Shown piece by piece: positions 24,099 to 32,609 of a stretch of 64,000 nt of DNA (positions are counted from its first letter, which is position 1; each line of letters starts with the position of its first letter). The translations under genes were made by a program, and so were the position numbers. The stretch spans positions 4,969,030 through 5,033,029 of the forward strand of contig AP017308.1 of NCBI GenBank assembly GCA_001548435.1, given 5' to 3'. The notes beneath the pieces are model-generated. The model was not told where the DNA came from. It saw only the letters and a list, made by a program, of their open reading frames with translations, and did no database searches. The DNA comes from Leptolyngbya sp. NIES-3755 (GTDB lineage: Bacteria > Cyanobacteriota > Cyanobacteriia > Leptolyngbyales > Leptolyngbyaceae).

Positions 24099-24452
24099 GG
24101 TCGTATTTCCATTTTGTGGGCGACCTCGAACTTTTGCTTCGTTCTGAAGAATTGGAAAAGAGCAGGGGTGTGGGGCGTTCAACGAAAGACTTGATATGAG
24201 TGCGATCGTTCTTTCTGAGGTTCGTCGCTACTAAAGTCCTCAGCACAACTGATTGGAGTTCTATTCCGTCATTTTCTCGAATTGAGCCAGGTTACGATCG
24301 CGTCAAAGCGTTCTTATTAAATACCGATTACAACAAATTCTGAGACAAGATTTTGACAATTTAATGCTGCATTGCAGGTGTACAGCGCAAATCAGCAACA
24401 AAAAAGGCAGACAATTAGCCTGCCCAAAGAACTTTACAAGGTTAATCTCGAA
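24099..24452. other. 354-bp region between nblA and rbp
   Basis: No gene seen. It holds a weak 6-bp hairpin (AGGTCG at 24098, CGACCT at 24121) that may end nblA, and the rbp terminator near 24400-24424. The middle is AT-rich with no clear promoter or repeat. Confidence 0.4.
24400..24424 (-). terminator. Terminator of the rbp gene
   Basis: On the minus strand, a GGCAG...CTGCC hairpin (arms at 24420-24424 and 24406-24410) is followed by TTTTTTG. Confidence 0.7.
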
Positions 24453-24755
24453 TTAATAGCGGCGCGAAGATCCACCTTTACGATCGAATCCACCACGAGA
24501 CGGACCACGCTCTTCACGAGGTTTCGCCTTATTTACGGTCAAGTCGCGTCCCATCCATTCCGCACCGTTCAGCGCTTCGATCGCGGCATCTTCTTCCGCA
24601 TCGCTAGACATTTCAACGAATCCGAAGCCGCGTAACCGTCCGGTTTCACGATCAGTCGGAAGCTGAACGCGCTTAACCGTTCCAAACTCAGCAAAAATCT
24701 CTGCAAGATTTTCTTGCACAACCTCATAAGAGAGGTTTCCAACGTAGATTGACAT
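24453..24755 (-). CDS. RRM RNA-binding protein, Rbp type
   Basis: 100 residues from the ATG at 24755, where the family N-terminus MSIYVGNLSY begins; an ATG at 24770 adds five odd residues. RNP-2 is IYVGNL (2-7) and RNP-1 is RGFGFVEM (about 43-50). The C-terminus is Gly/Arg-rich (RGGFDRKGGSSRRY), as in the cold-inducible cyanobacterial Rbp proteins. These proteins bind single-stranded RNA and help localise mRNAs and adapt to cold. Single RRM, normal length. Its start is followed upstream by a long 5' region, typical of cold-regulated rbp genes. Confidence 0.92.
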   Translation of the reverse strand: MSIYVGNLSYEVVQENLAEIFAEFGTVKRVQLPTDRETGRLRGFGFVEMSSDAEEDAAIEALNGAEWMGRDLTVNKAKPREERGPSRGGFDRKGGSSRRY

Positions 24756-25032
24756 AAAGCATTGCTCCAAAATTACAGTGTGGAGAGAGTTAGATTCGGA
24801 GCAATATTCTGTGGAGGAAATTACGTTGCCGAAGAACGTCTCTTCATTCAGAAGCTTAACACAATCTCAAAAGGTGGATGCGATCGCAAGTTGTAAATTT
24901 CTGCTGCGATCGCAGTCATCATGTTAAGGTCTTTAAGAAGGTTTATCTTCGGTCGTGTAAATCGTTTCAGCTTAGCGTCTCTCCGAACATAACTCTCTTT
25001 GTAAATGATTCTGATTGTTAGGGAGGCGATGA

Positions 25033-25221
25033 ATGACGCAAGTGATTCCAGGTGAGAATGAAAGCATTGAGTCCACTTTGCGACGATTTAAGCGAGAAGT
25101 TTCTAAAGCAGAGATCTTCCCAGATATGCGGAAACACCGCTATTTTGAAACCCCGATCGAGAAGCGAAAACGCAAAGCTCTAGCAAAACAGAAGCAGCGC
25201 AGAAGAAAGATCCGCAATTAG
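25033..25221 (+). CDS. rpsU: Ribosomal protein bS21
   Basis: 62 residues. [20 protein letters not shown] followed by [17 protein letters not shown] and a Lys/Arg tail is the bS21 pattern. It is a small-subunit protein near the anti-Shine-Dalgarno end of 16S rRNA, important for translation initiation. GGGAGGCG precedes the ATG. In cyanobacteria rpsU often lies near cold-regulated RNA-binding protein genes, and here the rbp gene is upstream and divergent. Confidence 0.93.
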   Translation: MTQVIPGENESIESTLRRFKREVSKAEIFPDMRKHRYFETPIEKRKRKALAKQKQRRRKIRN

Positions 25222-25262
25222 GGTTTTAAGAGTGAGCAGCATGATCCCCTGCCAATTGTTCT

Positions 25263-25706
25263 TCACCTTGAGACTTGGCGAGGATCGATCGCTGTAATCT
25301 CAGTAAATCGCTTGAAGTCAGCCGTATTGAATGTAAGCAAGTGAGAAATCTGATGCGTTAACATGCCTGCAACCAGTCGCGTATCATGGGCTTGCTTGCC
25401 AATTACCTGATAGGTCGTCACCAATCTTTCCCATTCAGCAAATAGAGACGGAGCATCGAGTTGAAGCGTGAAAATGCTCTTTAACGAGGTCAGTTCAGCG
25501 GTCGCTTGCGTCAACGATAAATCTAATCCGTTGACGCTGCTAGGACGAGTTGCAACCGCCCAAAATTCGATGAGGTTCTGCGGCATGATACAGAGGTCTT
25601 CTCCTTGCGCTAACAAGACCTGAACAGCATTAACTGCCGCATAATTCATTGGATGCTTCGCTTCAACGCTTCGTAGTAAGACGTTGGTATCAATTAAATA
25701 CTTCAC
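25263..25706 (-). CDS. vapC: VapC-type PIN-domain toxin
   Basis: 147 residues. PIN catalytic acids are visible: YLIDTNVLLR at the start (Asp6), a Glu in NLIEFWAV (about residue 47), and a late HDTRLVAG segment plus LLTFNTADF. PIN toxins are Mg-dependent RNases, commonly cutting tRNA or rRNA. Its ATG overlaps the antitoxin stop by one base, and both lie downstream of hom. It looks complete, so the pair may be active. The gene converges with rpsU. Confidence 0.88.
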   Translation of the reverse strand: MKYLIDTNVLLRSVEAKHPMNYAAVNAVQVLLAQGEDLCIMPQNLIEFWAVATRPSSVNGLDLSLTQATAELTSLKSIFTLQLDAPSLFAEWERLVTTYQVIGKQAHDTRLVAGMLTHQISHLLTFNTADFKRFTEITAIDPRQVSR

Positions 25707-25975
25707 TACTGACTATCTTCGCGCTCCCGGTAAATATTTTCACGGCTAATGGCTTCATCAGAAAGTGGCTGTGTCTGAATATTGTGACTTTTTGCCCATC
25801 GGACAAATTTTTCTGCCCGTTCTTGAGGGGAAAGAACTGCGTCATCTGAGTCTGAAGCAGTCAATAGCGTGTCGATCGTTGCACTAATTAATTCTTCTAC
25901 TGACATCCCACGTGCAGCAGCTTGAGCAATTAACCGGGCTTCGGTCTCTGGTTTGAGGTCGAGTTGGATGGTCAT
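25706..25975 (-). CDS. VapB-type antitoxin
   Basis: 89 residues. The N-terminus (MTIQLDLKPETEARLIAQAA, then SVEELISATID) is a ribbon-helix-helix-like region; the C-terminal acidic tail would block the toxin. It overlaps the vapC start by one base. It begins 18 bp after the hom stop on the same strand, so readthrough from hom is likely. Confidence 0.82.
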   Translation of the reverse strand: MTIQLDLKPETEARLIAQAAARGMSVEELISATIDTLLTASDSDDAVLSPQERAEKFVRWAKSHNIQTQPLSDEAISRENIYREREDSQ

Positions 25976-25993
25976 GTTGAATGCTCCTAGCGT

Positions 25994-27298
25994 TTAAGCG
26001 GATAGAACTCGTAAAACACTCGCAACTTTCGAGATCGCTTCCATGTTTTCAATTTCACTCAATGCTTTGCGGAAGTTTCCTTCCTGAACTTCATGAGTTA
26101 CGACGACAATTTCCGCTGCTCCATCTCTGAATCCTGCTTGGACGACGGATTCTAAGCTGACTTCGTGATCGCCAAAACAGGTTCCTACTTTGCCAATCAC
26201 GCCAGGATAATCTTGAGTGAGAAAGCGAGCATAGAAGCGGGTGTAAAGTTCTTCCATGGGCGCGATCGTACAATAATGCTGATGTGAACAAGCCAATAAT
26301 GGATCGAGCATCGGGGACTCGTTCGGCTCAGACGCATGAGCAACTTTGAGGAGTGCCGCAATCTTCAAAATGTCCGCGACGACTGCGCTGGCGGTCGGAC
26401 CTGATCCCGCTCCTCGTCCAAAGAACATTACTTGCCCGATCGGTTCCCCTTCAATCAAAATCGCGTTGTAAACATCGTTGACGCTGGCGAGGGGATGCGA
26501 CTTCGGAATGAGCGTGGGATGCACTCTAACTTCGAGTTCGTCGCTTGATTTGCGTTTGGCGATCGCCAAAAGTTTGATCACGAATCCAAGTTTTTCAGCG
26601 TATGCAATCTCGATCGTGCTGACGTTGCGAATTCCTTCACAATAGACTTCCGGTAATTTAATCCGTCCCCCAAATGCCAGTGATGCCAGAATTGCAATCT
26701 TGTCCGCTGCATCGAATCCATCCACATCGGCAGTTGGATCAGCTTCGGCATATCCTAATTTCTGAGCATCGGTGAGAATTTCCGTAAAATCGCCGCCTTC
26801 AATCTGCATCCGAGTCAGAATATAGTTCGTCGTACCGTTAACGATTCCAGTCACGGTATTAATTCGATTGGCACAGAGCGATTGTTTGAGCGGTTCAATC
26901 ACCGGAATACCACCGCCGACCGCAGCTTCGAGTAAGACGTAAACGCCTGCTTCGGATGCCGCTGTAAAGATCTCATCTCCAAATTTCGCGATCGCAGCTT
27001 TATTGGCGGTCACAACGTGCTTTTTATGTTGAATCGCTTTTAACATCAGCGATCGAGCAGGTTCTAATCCGCCCATGACTTCGATTACGATATCAATTTC
27101 GGGATCAGTCACGATCGACTCTAAATCCGTGGTTAATAACTCAGTCGGCACGATTCGGGGTTGATCGATCGATCGCACCCCCACCTTATGAATTTCAATC
27201 TCTTGCAGTAACGGGTGACGCTGAGCCGGATCACGGAGAATTTCAACCGTTCCAGTCCCGACTGTTCCCAATCCCAACAAACCGACTTTAAACGCCAC
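25994..27298 (-). CDS. hom: Homoserine dehydrogenase
   Basis: 434 residues. NAD(P) motif GLGTVGTGTVEIL (about 8-20), GGLEPARSLML, the catalytic-domain segments GIVNGTTNYILTRM and YAEADPTADVDGFDAADK, and a C-terminal ACT domain (DHEVSLESVVQAGF, from about residue 350) that senses threonine. The enzyme reduces aspartate semialdehyde to homoserine for threonine and methionine. It is the common monofunctional form with ACT domain. Divergent from pdhB; vapBC follows 18 bp downstream. Confidence 0.95.
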   Translation of the reverse strand: MAFKVGLLGLGTVGTGTVEILRDPAQRHPLLQEIEIHKVGVRSIDQPRIVPTELLTTDLESIVTDPEIDIVIEVMGGLEPARSLMLKAIQHKKHVVTANKAAIAKFGDEIFTAASEAGVYVLLEAAVGGGIPVIEPLKQSLCANRINTVTGIVNGTTNYILTRMQIEGGDFTEILTDAQKLGYAEADPTADVDGFDAADKIAILASLAFGGRIKLPEVYCEGIRNVSTIEIAYAEKLGFVIKLLAIAKRKSSDELEVRVHPTLIPKSHPLASVNDVYNAILIEGEPIGQVMFFGRGAGSGPTASAVVADILKIAALLKVAHASEPNESPMLDPLLACSHQHYCTIAPMEELYTRFYARFLTQDYPGVIGKVGTCFGDHEVSLESVVQAGFRDGAAEIVVVTHEVQEGNFRKALSEIENMEAISKVASVLRVLSA

Positions 27299-27446
27299 GG
27301 CTTTTTCCCATCACGACAGATCTTTAATTTTATGGGAACGAGTTGCGATCGAGTGACATGATGTTTTCGAGTGGGAGCTTTGCGGAATGTCCTGCGTCCT
27401 TATAGAATGAGACCTTGCAAGTAACTTATACACACGTGGGAACGCA

Positions 27447-28430
27447 ATGGCAGAGACACTCTTCTTTAATGCCCTTCGAGAAGCGATCGACGAAGAAATG
27501 GCAAAAGACCCGACGGTTTTGGTGATGGGCGAAGATGTCGGGCATTATGGCGGTTCTTACAAAGTCACAAAGGATTTATATAAGAAGTACGGTGATTTGC
27601 GATTGCTCGATACGCCGATCGCAGAAAATAGCTTTACCGGAATGGCAGTCGGAGCGGCAATGACTGGATTGCGCCCGATTATCGAAGGGATGAACATGGG
27701 ATTTCTCTTGCTGGCGTTCAACCAAATCTCGAATAATGCGGGAATGTTGCGCTACACGTCAGGTGGAAATTTCACCATCCCGATCGTGATTCGCGGTCCG
27801 GGTGGAGTGGGTTCTCGTCTCGGTGCAGAACATTCCCAACGTCTAGAAGCTTATTTCCAAGCTGTTCCTGGATTGAAGATCGTTGCCTGTTCAACTCCTT
27901 ACAACGCGAAAGGCTTATTGAAATCAGCGATTCGAGACAATAATCCAGTGCTGTTCTTTGAACACGTTCTGCTTTACAACTTGAAGGAAGATTTGCCAAG
28001 CGAGGAATATTACTTGCCGCTGGATAAAGCCGAAATTGTTCGCAAAGGGAAAGATGTGACGATTCTCACTTATTCGAGAATGCGTCACCATGCGATGCAA
28101 GCGATGAAGACTCTAGATAAAGAAGGCTATGACTGCGAAGTGATCGATCTGTTGTCGCTCAAACCCTTAGACTTTGACACGATCGGCGAATCAATTCGCA
28201 AAACTCACCGGGTGATCATCGTTGAAGAATGTATGCGAACGGGTGGAATTGGTGCGGAATTGACGGCATCGATTAACGATCGCTTTTTCGATGAACTCGA
28301 TGCGCCTGTGTTGCGAATGTCGTCTCAGGATATTCCAACTCCGTACAATGGAGCTTTAGAAGCGTTAACGATCGTGCAACCGCCGCAGATTGTGGAGGCA
28401 GTTCGCAACATGGTTCCGCTGAAGGTTTAG
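27447..28430 (+). CDS. pdhB: Pyruvate dehydrogenase E1 beta subunit
   Basis: 327 residues. Transketolase-like beta subunit: [36 protein letters not shown], and [19 protein letters not shown] near the middle, with the C-terminal domain ([31 protein letters not shown]). It forms the thiamine diphosphate-dependent E1 with PdhA, converting pyruvate to acetyl groups for acetyl-CoA. In cyanobacteria pdhA is usually encoded elsewhere, as here. A long hairpin follows at 28455-28495. Confidence 0.95.
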   Translation: MAETLFFNALREAIDEEMAKDPTVLVMGEDVGHYGGSYKVTKDLYKKYGDLRLLDTPIAENSFTGMAVGAAMTGLRPIIEGMNMGFLLLAFNQISNNAGMLRYTSGGNFTIPIVIRGPGGVGSRLGAEHSQRLEAYFQAVPGLKIVACSTPYNAKGLLKSAIRDNNPVLFFEHVLLYNLKEDLPSEEYYLPLDKAEIVRKGKDVTILTYSRMRHHAMQAMKTLDKEGYDCEVIDLLSLKPLDFDTIGESIRKTHRVIIVEECMRTGGIGAELTASINDRFFDELDAPVLRMSSQDIPTPYNGALEALTIVQPPQIVEAVRNMVPLKV

Positions 28431-28454
28431 CGCGATCGCTAACGGGAAGAATCA

Positions 28455-28495
28455 AAGACTCATGGATCGGAATCAAACGCTGATCGATGAGTCTT
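28455..28495. terminator. Stem-loop between pdhB and the SLOG gene
   Basis: Perfect arms AAGACTCAT (28455-28463) and ATGAGTCTT (28487-28495), with further GATC/GATC pairing inside. No T-run on either side, so it may be a bidirectional weak terminator between convergent genes. Confidence 0.5.
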
Positions 28496-28513
28496 GAAGG
28501 CTGAAAAGGTCAT

Positions 28514-29260
28514 TTAACGGCTTTGCTGAAAAATCGTTTCGATCGCAGTTCTCAATTCCACTAAATTTGTTAACTCAATCGACTGTACCAATCCCGATTC
28601 AATCAGCGGAATTGCCCGATCGTCGGTCGGTTCTCCACGTAATCCCGCTGCTAAAATGTTCGCTGTTCTGCCACTGCCATCAATCACCAGTAACGGACGT
28701 AATTGCTCTACATTTTTCAGTGCATCTCTCCAGGTAATGTCTCCCCCATTCACTAGCACGGTCACCGAGGGCGCACTTTTCGCAATTTCGGTCGCGGCGG
28801 CTGCCATCCAATGAGATTCATCTCCCCAATCTGAACCCGGAACCAGCAAGAAATGAGAATGATGAGGTTCTAAGGGAGCCGCTGATTCAGAAGAGGACTC
28901 CCCGCCGGGTAAGATTGCAAGCTCGATCGGAGTCACCCCAATTAACGGAAACGTCCCTGCGATTCGTTCTCTAGCATGTCCCATCAAGCGCATCACCCCT
29001 GCATCTGTGCCACCATCGACCACTGCGGCTTTCCATTGCTCTGCGATCGGGGCTAAGACTGATTCAAAGACTTGCTTCACCAGTTCGTAATCGGACGGGC
29101 TTAATTTACTTGCGCCACCAATCACGACAAGAACTGGACGATCGTGATCGATCTGAAGCGATCGAATCGTTGCACCAACTTGTTCTAGTGACTCTAACTC
29201 TGCGATCGTGGCAGTGGATTGCATCGAAAATTTAACTTTTAAGGGGGTTGACATTTCCAA
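28514..29260 (-). CDS. SLOG/LSDAT-like nucleotide-binding protein
   Basis: 248 residues. A Rossmann-like start (VLVVIGGASKLSPSDY), then DGGTDAGVMRLMGHA, a loop with HHSHFLLVPGSDWGDE, and VTVLVNGGDITW followed by VIDGSGRTANILA. These motifs match the prokaryotic LSDAT/SLOG superfamily (related to the TRPM channel N-terminal sensing region), which binds nucleotides or their derivatives. The motif GGxxxG plus GSGR suggests a phosphate-binding pocket. No effector domain is attached, so this is a stand-alone sensor or enzyme; target unknown. Separated from the histidine kinase upstream by 23 bp on the same strand. Confidence 0.7.
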   Translation of the reverse strand: MEMSTPLKVKFSMQSTATIAELESLEQVGATIRSLQIDHDRPVLVVIGGASKLSPSDYELVKQVFESVLAPIAEQWKAAVVDGGTDAGVMRLMGHARERIAGTFPLIGVTPIELAILPGGESSSESAAPLEPHHSHFLLVPGSDWGDESHWMAAAATEIAKSAPSVTVLVNGGDITWRDALKNVEQLRPLLVIDGSGRTANILAAGLRGEPTDDRAIPLIESGLVQSIELTNLVELRTAIETIFQQSR

Positions 29261-29283
29261 ATTTTAGCCTCAAATGCCAAAAT

Positions 29284-31044
29284 CTATTCTTGCCTAGCGT
29301 GTTCGATCGCAGAAATCGTTTGCATCGGTAGGAATACCGTAAACTTTGAGCCGACTCCGACTGTAGAATCGACCTCGATCGAACCGCCATGTAGCTCTAC
29401 TAATTGTTTCGTCAGTGCGAGTCCTAATCCGGTTCCTTCGTATTTTCGATCGTAAGAAGCATCCAGTTGTCGAAACATTTGGAACAAGAACGATCGCTGA
29501 TGCTTGGGAATGCCGATTCCTGTATCTTCGACTTGCAGAATTGCTGTATCGCCGCTCACTCGAACTCGCAAGGTGACTCGTCCACGAGCGGGAGTGAACT
29601 TAATTGCGTTGCTGAGTAGATTAAGACAAATCTGCTGAATGCGCTGAGGATCGGCTTGAAAGGTAAAACTTTGGGTGCGATCAGGCAAGAGTTCCAAAAT
29701 GAGATTCACTTGTTTACGATCGGCTTCTTCCTGAAGCATTTGAAGTGTTTGTTCAGCGAGTTCTGAGAGCGAGAATCTTTGAACTTGCAGAACCATTCTT
29801 CCCGCTTCGACTTCTGACAAATCTAAAATGTCGTTAATCAATGACAGCAAGTGTTCGCCTCGTTCTTGAATCGTCTGAAGATATTCTTGCTGTTTCTGCG
29901 GAGCAATCTTGTAGTTCACATCGAGCGATCGCAATAGAGTCGATGCCATTCCGATAATGGTGGTTAACGGGGATCGGAGTTCATGGCTCATCGTGGCTAA
30001 GAATTCCGATTTTGTCCGATTCGCAGACTGAGCCGCTATTAAGGTATCTCGGAGTTCTTGAGTTCGATCGATAATCCGTTGCTCTAATGTATTTTTTTGC
30101 TGTTGTAGTTCGCTATAGAGTTTCGCTTGATAGATAGCGATCGCTAAATGTTCTGCAATTCGCTGAAGCAATACTTTTTCTCGATCGTGCCACTGTCGCG
30201 GAAATTCACACTGATGCACAATCAGCAATCCCCAGAGTTCATCTTGCACGACGATCGGTGTGACCAATTCAGCTTGAATATCATTCGGAGAATGCGTTAA
30301 TAACGCTGCAACGGTTGACGGCTCAGAAGCGTTTTTTCCATTGCTTCCCCAAGTGCTTGATTCATGGGGTTTCTTTTGTAATCTTTTCAGACTGACCGCA
30401 CTATATTCGCTGATCACATTCAGAATCGATGGAATTCGATCGCTACTCCGAGATTCATACGTAATCCCATCCAAATGATGCGTTGCTTCGGTCATTGGAG
30501 GCATTTCGCTATCGATTGCACAAGACGGAGCGGGAAAATTGAACTGATAGATGATTAAGCGATCGGCATTCAAAAACTCTCGAACTTGATGCACCGCAGT
30601 TTCGAGAATCACAGGTAGATTCAAGCTGTGTCGAATCAGCGTTGTAACTTGAATTAAAAGTCGTTCTTGCTCGATTTGATGAGCCGATTCGACGGGGGAT
30701 TGAGACAAGACTTCAATCAATCTCAGCGTGAATTCGCTTTGTCGATCGCTCTTATTTTCTTGCAGCGTAAACGGAATTGTAGTGTTCAGCGTTTGGAGAA
30801 AATCTGCGATCGCATCCGGAGCAAAAATAATTTCTAAATTGCACTGTTCTGGATCGATCAAAGTTCCGAGGAGCAGCGCATTAAACTCTGGAGAAGCCAC
30901 TAGCACAAAGCGCCCAGAGATTTGCGGGAATTCGGCTTCTGTGTAAACGATCGCAGATGGGCTAACCAGGTGACGAAGCAAGCTTCCAACTTGGTTAAAT
31001 ACAGCCCATGAAGAAGTTTGACGCAGGTTCTGGAAGCTAGACAT
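29284..31044 (-). CDS. GAF-domain sensor histidine kinase
   Basis: 586 residues. The first 115 residues form an uncharacterised domain (WAVFNQVGSLLRHLVSPSA, ISGRFVLVASPEFNALLLG). A GAF domain follows (about 125-310; FLNADRLIIYQFNF, ELWGLLIVHQCEFPRQW) without the Cys-His of chromophore-binding GAFs. A coiled coil leads to HisKA (EFLATMSHELRSPLTT, His near 354) and HATPase_c (N box NLLSNAIKFTP, VEDTGIGIPKHQRSF, GTGLGLALTKQL). The input signal is unknown. The SLOG gene is 23 bp downstream, hinting at a linked nucleotide signal. Confidence 0.88.
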   Translation of the reverse strand: MSSFQNLRQTSSWAVFNQVGSLLRHLVSPSAIVYTEAEFPQISGRFVLVASPEFNALLLGTLIDPEQCNLEIIFAPDAIADFLQTLNTTIPFTLQENKSDRQSEFTLRLIEVLSQSPVESAHQIEQERLLIQVTTLIRHSLNLPVILETAVHQVREFLNADRLIIYQFNFPAPSCAIDSEMPPMTEATHHLDGITYESRSSDRIPSILNVISEYSAVSLKRLQKKPHESSTWGSNGKNASEPSTVAALLTHSPNDIQAELVTPIVVQDELWGLLIVHQCEFPRQWHDREKVLLQRIAEHLAIAIYQAKLYSELQQQKNTLEQRIIDRTQELRDTLIAAQSANRTKSEFLATMSHELRSPLTTIIGMASTLLRSLDVNYKIAPQKQQEYLQTIQERGEHLLSLINDILDLSEVEAGRMVLQVQRFSLSELAEQTLQMLQEEADRKQVNLILELLPDRTQSFTFQADPQRIQQICLNLLSNAIKFTPARGRVTLRVRVSGDTAILQVEDTGIGIPKHQRSFLFQMFRQLDASYDRKYEGTGLGLALTKQLVELHGGSIEVDSTVGVGSKFTVFLPMQTISAIEHARQE

Positions 31045-31253
31045 GTCCGGGGCAGCAGGCGGATGAGTTGAAGCAATCTAACGGAATGCACACCGATGTG
31101 CGAAGGATCGATCGTCTGGGAGTTTCTTTATTATCAGACTGATTTTCAACGACCTAGACTTTGTGAAGGTTGCCGTAATCTGGCGATTATTATGTCTGTA
31201 ATTCTATATATTTCTTTATGTCTTCTGCATGTAAATTCAGTTTCACAGACGTG

Positions 31254-31277
31254 AAAAAGGCGGGAGAATTTCCCGCC
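31254..31277 (-). terminator. Terminator of the DUF1517 gene
   Basis: Perfect arms GGCGGGA (31259-31265) and TCCCGCC (31271-31277), loop 5 bases. On the minus strand it is followed by TTTTTCAC, matching the gene that ends at 31301. Confidence 0.8.
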
Positions 31278-31300
31278 CGTCGATGTCTAAACGACCTTGT

Positions 31301-32245
31301 CTAAACCATCTTTAGATTTGGATATTCAGCGACCATATCATCGCGAGTCAGAACATCGCCTTCTGCCTGTGGTGTCCACAACACTTCAAGTGCCAAAAGC
31401 TGATCACTCGAAACGCTACCCAACTGACTCAGCGATCGACGCAGATCTTCAGTGCTATTAATCGCCGGAAGCTGCAATTTGCCCTGGGTTCCAATCAGAA
31501 CGGTGACGACAATATATTCACCCTGACTTTCTGCCAATGCGCCCCCTTTCTCTGCCACCGTCAACGCACTCGACGATGCTTGCTTCAATTGGTTGTTCAC
31601 ATTCGAGAAAGTTTCTGCATTGAACTTACTACGCTCAGTCAATGCCAATCGATTGAATTCTGCACCTGCGGCTTCCAATCGAGCCTGATGCGATTCTGCA
31701 TTTCCGTAAACCCAGTACTGCGGATTGCGTAAGAGCGCCAGCGACACTTCTTGCAGCACTTGAGCCAGACCTTCAGAGGTCTCAGTATTCGCCCGTTGAC
31801 CAATTCGATCGAGGTCGTCTTTTAGTTCCCGTGCTTGCGCGAGTAGTCCAACTTGCACTTTCGCCACCGAAACAGTCGGAGTACTGTAACCGAGTTCGTC
31901 GCCATCATTATTGGAGCGTCGGAAGCTGTTGACTAAGAAACTCGCGATCGAGATCAAAATCAGCAGCGAGAACAGCCCACCAAATCCGCCACCCACTCCA
32001 AAGAACGGGAAGTAGACGAAGGGGAAAAATCCGCCACCGCCACCGGGATAGTAACCGCCTCCAGGGGGTGCGTATGTGCGGCTAGGAGGGGAATACGATC
32101 GAGCAGGTGCTCGGAATGATCCGCCGCCAATCCGTCCACCGCTTGCAGCCAGAGCGCCATCCGCATGACTAAATGCCAGCGTCAAGACGAGAGCGATCGC
32201 GATGACCGGACGGATCAGAGTTTTAAATAGTTTTGAAATCTTCAT
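31301..32245 (-). CDS. DUF1517 family membrane protein
   Basis: 314 residues. Signal peptide (VIAIALVLTLAFSHADGALA), then a Gly/Tyr/Pro-rich region (RIGGGSFRAPARSYSPP, GGGYYPGGGGGFFPF), a membrane segment (GLFSLLILISIASFLVNSF), and the C-terminal DUF1517 domain (KVQVGLLAQARELKDDLDRI through LQLPAINSTEDLRRSL, LALEVLWTPQAEGDVLTRDD). The family is found in cyanobacteria and chloroplasts (thylakoid membrane proteins) with no established activity. Confidence 0.85.
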   Translation of the reverse strand: MKISKLFKTLIRPVIAIALVLTLAFSHADGALAASGGRIGGGSFRAPARSYSPPSRTYAPPGGGYYPGGGGGFFPFVYFPFFGVGGGFGGLFSLLILISIASFLVNSFRRSNNDGDELGYSTPTVSVAKVQVGLLAQARELKDDLDRIGQRANTETSEGLAQVLQEVSLALLRNPQYWVYGNAESHQARLEAAGAEFNRLALTERSKFNAETFSNVNNQLKQASSSALTVAEKGGALAESQGEYIVVTVLIGTQGKLQLPAINSTEDLRRSLSQLGSVSSDQLLALEVLWTPQAEGDVLTRDDMVAEYPNLKMV

Positions 32246-32405
32246 GAGTCTATCCCTATCGCTTGCCCAGACGGAGCTTTAACCCGTCCGGCTTGTGTTA
32301 ACTCTTTGTTACAGAGTTTTAAGCTAACAGATCTACTGTATCGCGTTCACCAGAGGTTGCAAACGTCTTAAGCGATAGGTTTTAGGGGAGATTTCCGTAC
32401 TGGAT

Positions 32406-32609
32406 TTAGCCTCCGCCTACGATCGTCACGATTTCTAATCGATCGCCATTTTTAACTTCGGTTTCGTCCCAAAATTGCCGATGTAAGATCTCGCCGTTGT
32501 ATTCGACTGCGACTAATCGTGGATTCATACCCAAGGATTCGAGAAATTTTGGCAGCGTTAACGTCAATTCACAAGTTCGAGTTTCGCCATTCACTTCTAA
32601 TGTGATCAT
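32406..32609 (-). CDS. thiS: Sulfur carrier protein ThiS
   Basis: 67 residues from the ATG at 32609, chosen because the family starts MITLEVNGE. The beta-grasp fold and the C-terminal GG (here EIVTIVGGG) mark it as ThiS, whose C-terminus becomes a thiocarboxylate that gives sulfur to the thiazole of thiamine. The ATG overlaps the thiE stop (TGATG), so translation is coupled. Confidence 0.92.
   Translation of the reverse strand: MITLEVNGETRTCELTLTLPKFLESLGMNPRLVAVEYNGEILHRQFWDETEVKNGDRLEIVTIVGGG

Noticed and set aside
30200-30260. Cyanobacteriochrome GAF in the histidine kinase
   Set aside because: The segment LLIVHQCEFPRQW lacks the Cys-His chromophore site, so bilin binding is not supported.
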